Source: Firmicutes bacterium CAG:882 | GTDB taxonomy: Bacteria > Bacillota > Clostridia > Lachnospirales > Lachnospiraceae | Assembly (NCBI GenBank): GCA_000435595.1 | Contig: FR895444.1 | Coordinates: forward strand, 1-58,957 | Direction: 5' to 3' | Length of the DNA: 58,957 nucleotides | Part shown: positions 43,180 through 50,334 of the stretch, one piece after another | Position numbering within the stretch: position 1 is the first letter of the stretch | How the letters are laid out: every line of letters starts with the position of its first letter | Made by a program: the position numbers and the translations under genes | Notes under the pieces: model-generated | What the model was told of the DNA's origin: nothing | The model's input: the letters and a program-made list of their open reading frames with translations, nothing else | The model's database searches: none

Positions 43180-44403
43180 ATGAATCTGAAGAACATTTTT
43201 GAGAGCACGGATTTCGTGCATGCAAGCGGAACTAAGGAAGAATTACAGGTTGCTGAATATCTCAAGGGACAATGTGAAGAGCTTGGGGTGAAGGCTTGGA
43301 TTGAAGAATTCCGCGTTGCCATGGGAGATATTGAGGAGGCTCATCTGTATGCTGATGGCACGGAGGTTGAATGCAAGGCTTTTACCTGCTGCGGAAGCGG
43401 AGCGGCTGAGGGGGAGCTTTACTATATGCCGGGAATTGATAAGGTGTCGATTGCGGGGGCAAAGGACAAGATAGTGCTGATGGATGTCGGCGGCGTGGGA
43501 TTTTTTACATATAAGGATCTTGTAAAGGCGGGCGCAAAGGCAATTCTGTTCCAGTACGGAAATGTTCATTATCCTGATAAGGATATAGAGCAGAGAGATT
43601 TGCGCGAGGCTGTTGTTGGTGAGGAGAAGAAGCTTCTCTGTGCAATGATTAATGCTGCTGATGCGGTTGAGCTTGTTAAGAACGGCGTGAAGAATGTAAG
43701 ACTTGAGGTGGCACAGAAGGAATATGACGGGGAATCACACAATGTGGTTGCCGAGATTCCCGGCGAGAGGGACGAATACATTGTGCTGAGTGCACATTAC
43801 GATTCAACAACCTTGTCGCACGGCGCTTATGACAACATGAGTGGTTGTGCCGGACTTCTCGGAATTATGGAAAAACTGAGAGATAAGAAATTGAATTATG
43901 GTCTGAGATTCGTATTCTGTGGCAGCGAGGAGCGAGGGCTTTTAGGCTCGAAGGCTTATGTGAAAGCTCACGAGGAGGAGCTTGAGAAGTCTGCACTCAA
44001 CATCAATCTTGATATGATAGGAACATACATGGGAAAATTCATTGCATGTGTATCTGCCGAAAACAAGCTGTCACACTACATATCCTATATGGCTGCTGAG
44101 GTCGGATTCCCTGTATCATCAAAGACGGGGGTGTATTCAAGCGACTCGACACCATTTGCGGACAAGGGTGTTCCGGCAGTGTCATTTGCGCGCATCGCCG
44201 GAGGCAATGTGGCACCGATACACTGCCGTTACGACCTTATGGATGTCATGTCGATGGAGCAGCTTGAGAAGGATATAGAATTCCTTACATTATTCACCGA
44301 GCGCTTTGCAAACGCGGTGGTCTGCCCTGTGTCAAGAGAAATTCCGGAGGATATAAAAAAGCAGCTTGACGAGTATCTGTTCCGCAAGCGCAAGGAGCAG
44401 TAA
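43180..44403 (+). CDS. M28-family zinc aminopeptidase
   Basis: A 407-residue peptidase of family M28 with a PA-like insert (residues about 60-180). The zinc and catalytic residues are H206 and D218 (LSAHYDSTTL, AYDNMSG), E250 and E251 (GSEERGLLG), D278 (NLDMIG) and H348 (PIHCRYD), so both metal sites seem complete. There is no signal peptide, so it is likely cytoplasmic and trims imported peptides. AAGGAG precedes the ATG. The gene is surrounded by palindromic elements on both sides, which is unusual for a housekeeping peptidase and may mean it arrived as a cassette. Confidence 0.88.
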   Translation: MNLKNIFESTDFVHASGTKEELQVAEYLKGQCEELGVKAWIEEFRVAMGDIEEAHLYADGTEVECKAFTCCGSGAAEGELYYMPGIDKVSIAGAKDKIVLMDVGGVGFFTYKDLVKAGAKAILFQYGNVHYPDKDIEQRDLREAVVGEEKKLLCAMINAADAVELVKNGVKNVRLEVAQKEYDGESHNVVAEIPGERDEYIVLSAHYDSTTLSHGAYDNMSGCAGLLGIMEKLRDKKLNYGLRFVFCGSEERGLLGSKAYVKAHEEELEKSALNINLDMIGTYMGKFIACVSAENKLSHYISYMAAEVGFPVSSKTGVYSSDSTPFADKGVPAVSFARIAGGNVAPIHCRYDLMDVMSMEQLEKDIEFLTLFTERFANAVVCPVSREIPEDIKKQLDEYLFRKRKEQ

Positions 44404-44459
44404 GGGAGTTGCTTATCTTATAAGTATGTGATTTACAATTAAAGAGTCAGCTATGCGGG

Positions 44460-44609
44460 GATTCAGGTGTCAAAACGTTCGTATCTGCTCTTTATGAGTA
44501 TATCATGTTATATTTATGCATATCAGCTCCGTTGTACGAAGCTGATATGCATAAATATAACATGATATACACAATTAAGTTTATAGAGCATGTTTTGACA
44601 CCTGAATCG
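44460..44609 (+). repeat. Nested palindromic element, medium copy C (150 bp)
   Basis: The ends GATTCAGGTGTCAAAAC and GTTTTGACACCTGAATC are exact inverses. Inside, a perfect 30-bp inverted repeat (44499-44528 with 44540-44569) has an 11-nt loop. About 19 bases of that arm (TGTTATATTTATGCATATC) are shared with the middle stem of copy A, so C equals A without the inner stems and core. It follows the M28 stop by 56 bp. Confidence 0.95.
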
Positions 44610-44773
44610 TAATTGGAAACGTCGTTCCTATTACACAAAAACGCTCCGCGGGGATGCGCACTGCGGCGTACAATGCAGATGTCGCAAGCGACCGCTGCAG
44701 GTGCAAGAATGTGAGGGCGTTGGAGCAGTATGACGCACGAAGCAAGAGACGTTCAGGCAGAAATAAAATAAAT

Positions 44774-45072
44774 AAGGTGCCAAAATATGTTCGTTATTCC
44801 GAATTGCGCGATTTGCGGCATGGCTTATATAGTATTGCTTTTATGGGAGAAGCTTAGGTATTCTTGGAACTCTTACAATGCACAGCCATAGTCGGCATGG
44901 ATGCCGGCTAAGATGCCATAGACCATGGATGGTCGGCTGGCATCGGTGGCGTAAGCTGTGTTAATGTATATTAAGAGTTTTTAGAATATCTTAGCTTCGT
45001 ACAGTGAAGTAATAGTATATAAGCCATGCCGCAAATCATACGTTCAAAAAATAAACATATTTTGGCACCCTT
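44774..45072 (-). repeat. Nested palindromic element, full-length copy B (299 bp, inverted)
   Basis: The ends AAGGTGCCAAAATATGTT and their inverse at 45054-45072 differ by one inserted G. Arms at 44811-44840 and 45007-45036 match at 28 of 30. The core at 44885-44944, read on the minus strand, matches the core of copy A at 47 of 60 positions and keeps both hairpins. It ends 15 bp from the stop codon of the antiporter gene, on that gene's sense strand. The 164 bp between copies C and B hold a GTCGC-AA-GCGAC hairpin and no credible gene. Confidence 0.9.
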
Positions 45073-45087
45073 GTATGTACATGTTAT

Positions 45088-46677
45088 TTACTTGTATGTC
45101 ACGACCACATCCCCCTCCTCGATTATGGTCTTTCCATCGGGAATAAGGTTCTCGTTATGTCGTATAATCATCGCAATGAGCTCATTTGGCGGAAGGTTAA
45201 GCTCCGCTATGGTTTTGCCGCACCAAGGATTGTTCTTGTCTATGTGCGTTTCTTCAAGCTGGTCGTTGGCGGTAGGCTCATAGGCAGGGACGCTTAAGAT
45301 TACGTTGTCGCCTGCGTGTATCATGGTATCGCCGCGGGTGACGATATTTTCTTTGCCCCGCTTAATCATGATTGCAAGTGAGCCTGTAGGCATATTGACA
45401 TCCCTGACCATCTTATTAACCCAGTTATGACCTTCGGGAATGAACATTCGCATGAGCGTGATTGCCGATTCCTCCTGATAGTCGTTGAAGGTCTTTCGTA
45501 CATCTGCACTCTCATCGACCATATCCAGCTTCTTAGACGCCGCCGGAAGAAGTGTTCCCTGTATGGCGACTGAAAAGAGAGAAACCATGAACACAATATG
45601 GAAGAGATCGTAGGATATATTTGCACCGCTTGAAATTACCATGATTGCAAACACGGACGAGGCGGCTCCTCTGAGTCCTGCCCACGATACGAGCAGACAT
45701 TGCTTTATGCTTGATTTAAAAGGCAACATAATTGCAAATACAGCGATTGGACGGGCAAACAGGGTGAGAATTACAACTATCGCAAGTGCCGGAAGAATTA
45801 TCTGAGGCATCCTGTGAGGGAAGGATAAAAGACCGAGTAGGAAGAAGATGAGTATCTGCGCAAGGCTTGTTACTCCGTCAAAGAACGGAATAAGGATATT
45901 TTTATTCTTAATCTTACTGTTACCTATTATAATACCCATAAAATATACGCTCAGGTATTGGTTGCCGCCGACAAGCTCGGATGCGGCGTAGCAGAATAAA
46001 ACTGCGGCAATCATAAAGATTGTGTCCAGACCGTCGGTAACTACATTGGTTTTGGTGAGTATAAGTATTGTGAGCACCGCGAAAACTATGCCGACGATGG
46101 AACCGAAGGTGAGCTGTGAAAAAATATTCCACGCGATGTTACCTGTCTCGCCTGCACCGACAAGACCGATTCCGATTACGGTGAGCATGTATGACATCGG
46201 GTCGTTACTACCACTCTCCATTTCAAGAAGTGAGGCTGTGCCGTCCTTTAAGTTGAGCTTTTTCTGTCTCAATATGGAGAAGACGCTTGCGGCATCCGTC
46301 GAGGAGAGAACCGCACCGATTAAGAAGCTCTCTGCCATCGAGAAACGAAGCACGAAATGACAGAGTATGGCGGTGACACCGGCTGTGATTGCGACACCGA
46401 CCGTCGAGAGCAGAACAGCTCTTACGGCAACCGGCTTTGCAAGCTTCCACTTGGTGTTGAAGCCACCGTAAAACATTATGAATATGAGGGCTATTGAGCA
46501 GACGCGCTCAGCAAGCTCGTAATTGTCAAAGGGAATCTTGACTATTCCGTCGCTTCCGAACAGCATACCGATAAACATGAAGAGTATCAAGGTAGGCATA
46601 CCGAATTTGTCCGAAAACTTATTGGCAAGTATACAGAGAAATATTACTGCCGATACAACTAAAATTCCATAAAGCAT
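45088..46677 (-). CDS. CPA1-family K+ or Na+/H+ antiporter with TrkA-C domain
   Basis: A 529-residue antiporter with about 12 membrane segments in residues 1-385, including the ion-binding region AVLSSTDAASVFSIL and the LLVSWAGLRGAASSVFAIM segment of the NhaP2 (CvrA) potassium/proton antiporters. The C-terminal ~140 residues are cytoplasmic and contain a TrkA-C-like fold (SLAIMIKRGKENIVTRGDTM, IHAGDNVILSV), likely a ligand-controlled gate. It is transcribed alone from the minus strand and diverges from feoA. Potassium efflux in exchange for protons is the likely function; sodium is the alternative. Confidence 0.88.
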   Translation of the reverse strand: MLYGILVVSAVIFLCILANKFSDKFGMPTLILFMFIGMLFGSDGIVKIPFDNYELAERVCSIALIFIMFYGGFNTKWKLAKPVAVRAVLLSTVGVAITAGVTAILCHFVLRFSMAESFLIGAVLSSTDAASVFSILRQKKLNLKDGTASLLEMESGSNDPMSYMLTVIGIGLVGAGETGNIAWNIFSQLTFGSIVGIVFAVLTILILTKTNVVTDGLDTIFMIAAVLFCYAASELVGGNQYLSVYFMGIIIGNSKIKNKNILIPFFDGVTSLAQILIFFLLGLLSFPHRMPQIILPALAIVVILTLFARPIAVFAIMLPFKSSIKQCLLVSWAGLRGAASSVFAIMVISSGANISYDLFHIVFMVSLFSVAIQGTLLPAASKKLDMVDESADVRKTFNDYQEESAITLMRMFIPEGHNWVNKMVRDVNMPTGSLAIMIKRGKENIVTRGDTMIHAGDNVILSVPAYEPTANDQLEETHIDKNNPWCGKTIAELNLPPNELIAMIIRHNENLIPDGKTIIEEGDVVVTYK

Positions 46678-46829
46678 GGTAATCCTCCAATCAGTAGTAA
46701 ATTTGTGTAACGGATTACACTTATGGATAAAAGTATAACATCGCTGATAAAAATATTCCAGTTAAATAATTGTAAAGATTCCGTTTGAAAATGCATAACA
46801 AAAATTGGTAAATTTTTTATAAAATGTTC

Positions 46830-46858
46830 TTGACATCTAATAAGTGTTAGAATATACT
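46830..46858 (+). promoter_or_regulatory. Promoter of the feo locus
   Basis: TTGACA at 46830-46835 and TATACT at 46853-46858 are exactly 17 bp apart, about 60 bp before the first feoA. Confidence 0.88.
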
Positions 46859-46889
46859 AACAAATGATTTAAGTTAGATATTACTAATT
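46845..46889. promoter_or_regulatory. Two candidate metal-repressor operators at the feo promoter
   Basis: TGTTAGAATATACTAACA (46845-46862) is an inverted repeat over the -10 box. AGTTAGATATTACTAATT (46872-46889) is a second copy with the same TTAG-N6-CTAA design, centred 27 bp downstream. The layout fits iron repression by a DtxR- or Fur-type protein; the DtxR gene at 29976-30350 is one candidate binder (inference). Confidence 0.7.
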
Positions 46890-46919
46890 GATTATTTTTT
46901 TGGACAAAGAAGGGATGAT

Positions 46920-47132
46920 ATGATGCCGATTACAATGATGAAGGACGGAGAGTCAGGAATTATCAAGAAGGTCGGAGGTAAGGAAGAGACCAGAAAGTTT
47001 TTGGAGAATCTGGGATTTGTTGTCGGAGGAACGGTAACAATCGTATCCGATATAGGCGGCAACCTTATTGTGAATGTCAAGGATTCCAGAGTAGCCATAG
47101 GAAAGGACATGGCTTGCAGAATTATGATATAA
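46920..47132 (+). CDS. feoA: FeoA-domain protein, first copy
   Basis: A 70-residue single FeoA (SH3-like) domain protein (GIIKKVGGKEETRKFLENLG, then FVVGGTVTIV). GGGAT lies before two successive ATG codons. FeoA proteins assist the ferrous iron transporter FeoB, probably by binding its cytoplasmic part. Two separate FeoA genes precede feoB here, as in many Clostridia. A 248-bp structured gap separates this copy from the second. Confidence 0.9.
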   Translation: MMPITMMKDGESGIIKKVGGKEETRKFLENLGFVVGGTVTIVSDIGGNLIVNVKDSRVAIGKDMACRIMI

Positions 47133-47137
47133 TAAGT

Positions 47138-47281
47138 CCATCAATAGATATAATGCAAGGCTGCTTGCAGACGGAGCGATATATCTATTAGATGGGCAAA
47201 CAGGCATGAGCAAAAAGGGTGATAACCCGATTTGCGAATGTATGTTGTGATTTCGAGAGTTCGCAGAACGGAGAAATCACA
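47138..47281 (+). promoter_or_regulatory. Structured leader between the two feoA genes
   Basis: Three stems follow in order: a long arm 47138-47195 (CCATC-AATAGATATA with TATATCTATT-GATGG, holding an inner TGCAAG/CTTGCA hairpin), then 47210-47235 (GCAAA-GGGT with ACCC-TTTGC), then 47246-47281 (TGTGATTTC with GAAATCACA). A TATAAT at 47294-47299 could be an internal promoter. This could be a metal-responsive leader or a processed spacer. It does not obviously match a riboswitch family known to me. Confidence 0.5.
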
Positions 47282-47380
47282 TTTATTATATGTTATAATG
47301 AGCGCAAGAGAGTCAGAGGGAGCTTGCCCACAAGCCATGCAGATATGTTAGCAATATCAATTTATATAGGAGGATTATTT

Positions 47381-47602
47381 ATGAAGACTTTGAGAGAAGT
47401 TGCTGTAGGTCAGACTGTCAAGGTTGCTAAGCTTACAGGTGCAGGTCCGGTAAAGAGACGTATCATGGATATGGGAATTACCAAGGGCGTTGAGATTTAT
47501 GTGAGGAAGGTTGCTCCTTTAGGCGATCCCGTCGAGGTAACCGTGAGAGGATATGAGCTTTCACTCAGAAAAGAAGATGCCCAGATGATAGAGGTTGAAT
47601 AG
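47381..47602 (+). CDS. feoA: FeoA-domain protein, second copy
   Basis: A 73-residue FeoA domain starting at ATG 47381 behind AGGAGG; the frame is open further upstream, but there is no site there. The sequence MKTLREVAVGQTVKVAKLTG and RRIMDMGITKGVEIYVRKVA is closer to classical FeoA than the first copy is. It precedes feoB by 106 bp. The two FeoA domains may act at different points of the FeoB cycle, which is speculation. Confidence 0.92.
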   Translation: MKTLREVAVGQTVKVAKLTGAGPVKRRIMDMGITKGVEIYVRKVAPLGDPVEVTVRGYELSLRKEDAQMIEVE

Positions 47603-47708
47603 ACCTTTATTTTTTGACAATGGGTTAGCATTATCTAATAAAAGATAGCAATACATAATTTTAATTCGCTAAGACTATTATTAAAAGAAAAAGAAAGGAA
47701 GTTTAGGC

Positions 47709-50192
47709 ATGTCAATTAAAATTGCTTTAGCAGGTAACCCTAACTGCGGTAAAACAACATTGTTCAATGCGCTTACAGGTTCTAACCAGTTCGTAGGCAA
47801 CTGGCCTGGCGTTACGGTTGAAAAGAAGGAAGGTAAGCTTAAGGGAAACAAGGATGTTATAATCACTGACCTTCCGGGTATATATTCTCTCTCTCCATAC
47901 ACACTTGAGGAGGTTGTAGCAAGAAACTACCTTATAACTGAGAAGCCGGATGCCATCATCAATATTGTGGATGGTACTAACATAGAGAGAAATCTTTATC
48001 TCTCAACACAGATTCTTGAGCTTGGTATTCCTGTAATCATGGCAGTTAACATGATTGATATTATTGAAAAGACAGGAGATAAGGTACATCTTGATAAGCT
48101 CTCCAAGAAGCTCGGCTGTGAGGTTGTTGCAATATCTGCTCTCAAGGGAACAGGTATCACAGAGGCAGCCAACAAGGCTGTTACTCTTGCAAAGAGCAGG
48201 AAGGCGGCTCAGGTTGTTCATGAATTCCAGCCAAATGTTGAGGCAGCCATCAAGGCTGTTGAGGATAAACTGGGCGCACAGGTGGCTGATGAGCAGAAGA
48301 GATTCTTCGCAATCAAGCTCCTTGAGAAGGACGACAAGATCGGCGCAAGGCTTCAGACTGTTCCTGATGTATCTGCTGAGGTTGCGGCTCTTGAGAAGGA
48401 GCTCGACGATGATACGGAGAGTATCATCACAAATGAAAGATATGTATACATTTCATCGATTATCGGTGAGTGCGTAACCAAAAATGCCAAGAGAAAGCTC
48501 ACAACCTCAGACAAGATTGATAAGGTTGTAACCAACAGATGGCTTGCTCTTCCTATATTTGCGGTAGTTATGTTTATCGTTTACTATGTATCTGTAACAA
48601 CGGTCGGTACATGGGCTACGGACTGGGCTAATGACGGTGTGTTCGGTGACGGATGGCATCTCTTCGCAATCGGTTCTTCCGCATTTGCAGATGACGATGA
48701 GCCTTATGTTGACGCAATGAATGTTGTATCAGGCTACCTTGAGAGTGTAGGTGCAGACAATGTGCTTGATGCAATCGACAGCGAAGCTGATGATTATGAT
48801 GCGGCAGCAGCACAGGCAGCAGTTGACGAGGCACTCGCTTCGCTTGATGATTCATACACATTTACATACGGTGTTGAGGATGAAGAGACACTCAATGTCG
48901 AGGAGTTCGAAGCTACAGGCGCAGACGTAAAGGAAGCGGCAACGGTTCTCGCAGCAGCAGGCTATGAGGAGCCGGATCCTGCCGATTACGGTGTATGGGT
49001 ACCCGGTATCCCTGCACTCCTTGAGTCGGGACTTGATGCCATCGGATGCGCAGACTGGTTAAAGGGACTTATTCTTGACGGTATTGTAGCCGGTGTCGGT
49101 GCGGTACTTGGTTTCGTTCCTCAGATGCTTGTGCTCTTTATATTCCTTGCATTCCTTGAGTCCTGTGGATATATGGCACGTATCGCATTCATCATGGATA
49201 GAATTTTCCGTAAGTTCGGTCTTTCAGGTAAGTCATTCATTCCAATGCTTATCGGTTCGGGATGCGGTGTTCCGGGTATCATGGCTTCACGTACAATCGA
49301 GAACGACAGAGACCGTAAGATGACAATCATGACAACAACATTTATTCCTTGTGGAGCTAAGCTTCCATTCATCGCAATGGTTGCAGGTGCAATCTTCGGC
49401 GGTGCTCCTTGGGTAGCTCCATCAGCTTACTTCCTTGGAATATTTGCAATTATCTGTTCAGGTATTATTTTAAAGAAAACTAAGATTTTTGAGGGCGATC
49501 CTGCTCCTTTCGTTATGGAGCTTCCTGCATACCATATGCCTACAGTCGGAACAGTACTCAGAAGCATGTGGGAGCGTGGCTGGTCATTCATCAAGAAAGC
49601 AGGTACAATCATCCTTCTTTCAACAATTATTGTTTGGTTTACAACATACTTCGGATTCACAGAGGACGGCTTCAGAATGCTCTCTGAGGATGAGATTGAT
49701 ATGAGCATTCTCGGCAAGGTTGGTCAGGCAATCGCCTGGATTTTTGTACCACAGGGCTTCGGCAACTGGCAGGCAACAGTCGCTTCCATCACAGGACTTG
49801 TTGCAAAGGAGAACATCGTTGGTACTATGGGTATCCTCTACAGTGTAGGAGAGGGCTCCGTATATGCTAACATGGCAGCAACCTTCACACTTGCAAGCGG
49901 TTATGCATTCCTTGCATTCAACCTTCTCTGTGCTCCTTGCTTTGCAGCCATGGGTGCAATAAAGAGAGAAATGAACTCAACAAAGTGGTTTTGGATTGCA
50001 GTAGGTTATCAGTGCGGTCTTGCTTACCTCGTATCACTTGTAATCAACAATGTTGTCGGTCTTTTCACAGGTGAGTCACCATTCTCATTCTGGACAGTTG
50101 CTGCATTTGTTATAATCGTCGGATTTGTATATCTCCTTGTAAGACCATATAAGAAGAGTATGACACTCAAGGTAGATAAGAAGATTGCATAA
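47709..50192 (+). CDS. feoB: Ferrous iron transporter FeoB
   Basis: An 827-residue transporter. The N-terminal G domain has G1 GNPNCGKTT at 9-17, G3 DLPG at 54-57 and G4 NMID at 114-117. A guanine-dissociation-inhibitor helical region follows to about 270, then the membrane channel with two Gate-type halves (FIPMLIGSGCGVPGIMASRT, FIPCGAKLPFIAMV). Between the first membrane segment (about 278) and the next lies an acidic loop of about 130 residues (FADDDEPYVDAMNVVSGYLE onward), which seems to be outside the cell. It imports Fe2+ and is the last gene of the locus. A strong terminator follows. Confidence 0.96.
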   Translation: MSIKIALAGNPNCGKTTLFNALTGSNQFVGNWPGVTVEKKEGKLKGNKDVIITDLPGIYSLSPYTLEEVVARNYLITEKPDAIINIVDGTNIERNLYLSTQILELGIPVIMAVNMIDIIEKTGDKVHLDKLSKKLGCEVVAISALKGTGITEAANKAVTLAKSRKAAQVVHEFQPNVEAAIKAVEDKLGAQVADEQKRFFAIKLLEKDDKIGARLQTVPDVSAEVAALEKELDDDTESIITNERYVYISSIIGECVTKNAKRKLTTSDKIDKVVTNRWLALPIFAVVMFIVYYVSVTTVGTWATDWANDGVFGDGWHLFAIGSSAFADDDEPYVDAMNVVSGYLESVGADNVLDAIDSEADDYDAAAAQAAVDEALASLDDSYTFTYGVEDEETLNVEEFEATGADVKEAATVLAAAGYEEPDPADYGVWVPGIPALLESGLDAIGCADWLKGLILDGIVAGVGAVLGFVPQMLVLFIFLAFLESCGYMARIAFIMDRIFRKFGLSGKSFIPMLIGSGCGVPGIMASRTIENDRDRKMTIMTTTFIPCGAKLPFIAMVAGAIFGGAPWVAPSAYFLGIFAIICSGIILKKTKIFEGDPAPFVMELPAYHMPTVGTVLRSMWERGWSFIKKAGTIILLSTIIVWFTTYFGFTEDGFRMLSEDEIDMSILGKVGQAIAWIFVPQGFGNWQATVASITGLVAKENIVGTMGILYSVGEGSVYANMAATFTLASGYAFLAFNLLCAPCFAAMGAIKREMNSTKWFWIAVGYQCGLAYLVSLVINNVVGLFTGESPFSFWTVAAFVIIVGFVYLLVRPYKKSMTLKVDKKIA

Positions 50193-50226
50193 ACAGCTTT
50201 TTCTCACTTTCCATAATGTGTTTTTG

Positions 50227-50258
50227 GACCCCGCCGCATATGCGGCGGGGTTCTTTTT
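50227..50258. terminator. Rho-independent terminator of feoB
   Basis: A GC-rich stem (ACCCCGCCGCA with TGCGGCGGGGT) is followed by TTCTTTTT. Confidence 0.95.
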
Positions 50259-50334
50259 GCGTAATAAGCATTGAAACAAGTCTTGGATTTCGATATAATT
50301 AAAGCTCAGAATATTATGAACAGAGGTAGATGGC

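Noticed and set aside
44654..44857. Small plus-strand open frame between and within elements C and B
   Set aside because: It runs into the end of a palindromic element, lacks a ribosome-binding site and shows biased, arginine-rich composition.
46836..46851. TCTAA-N6-TTAGA at the feo promoter as a BlaI site
   Set aside because: The spacing between half-sites is two bases longer than in the blaI operators and the central GCG is missing; the overlapping TTAG-N6-CTAA pair explains the sequence better.
47138..47281. NiCo/czcD-type riboswitch before the second feoA
   Set aside because: The region is structured, but the conserved four-way-junction bases could not be aligned by eye; kept only as an unassigned structured leader.
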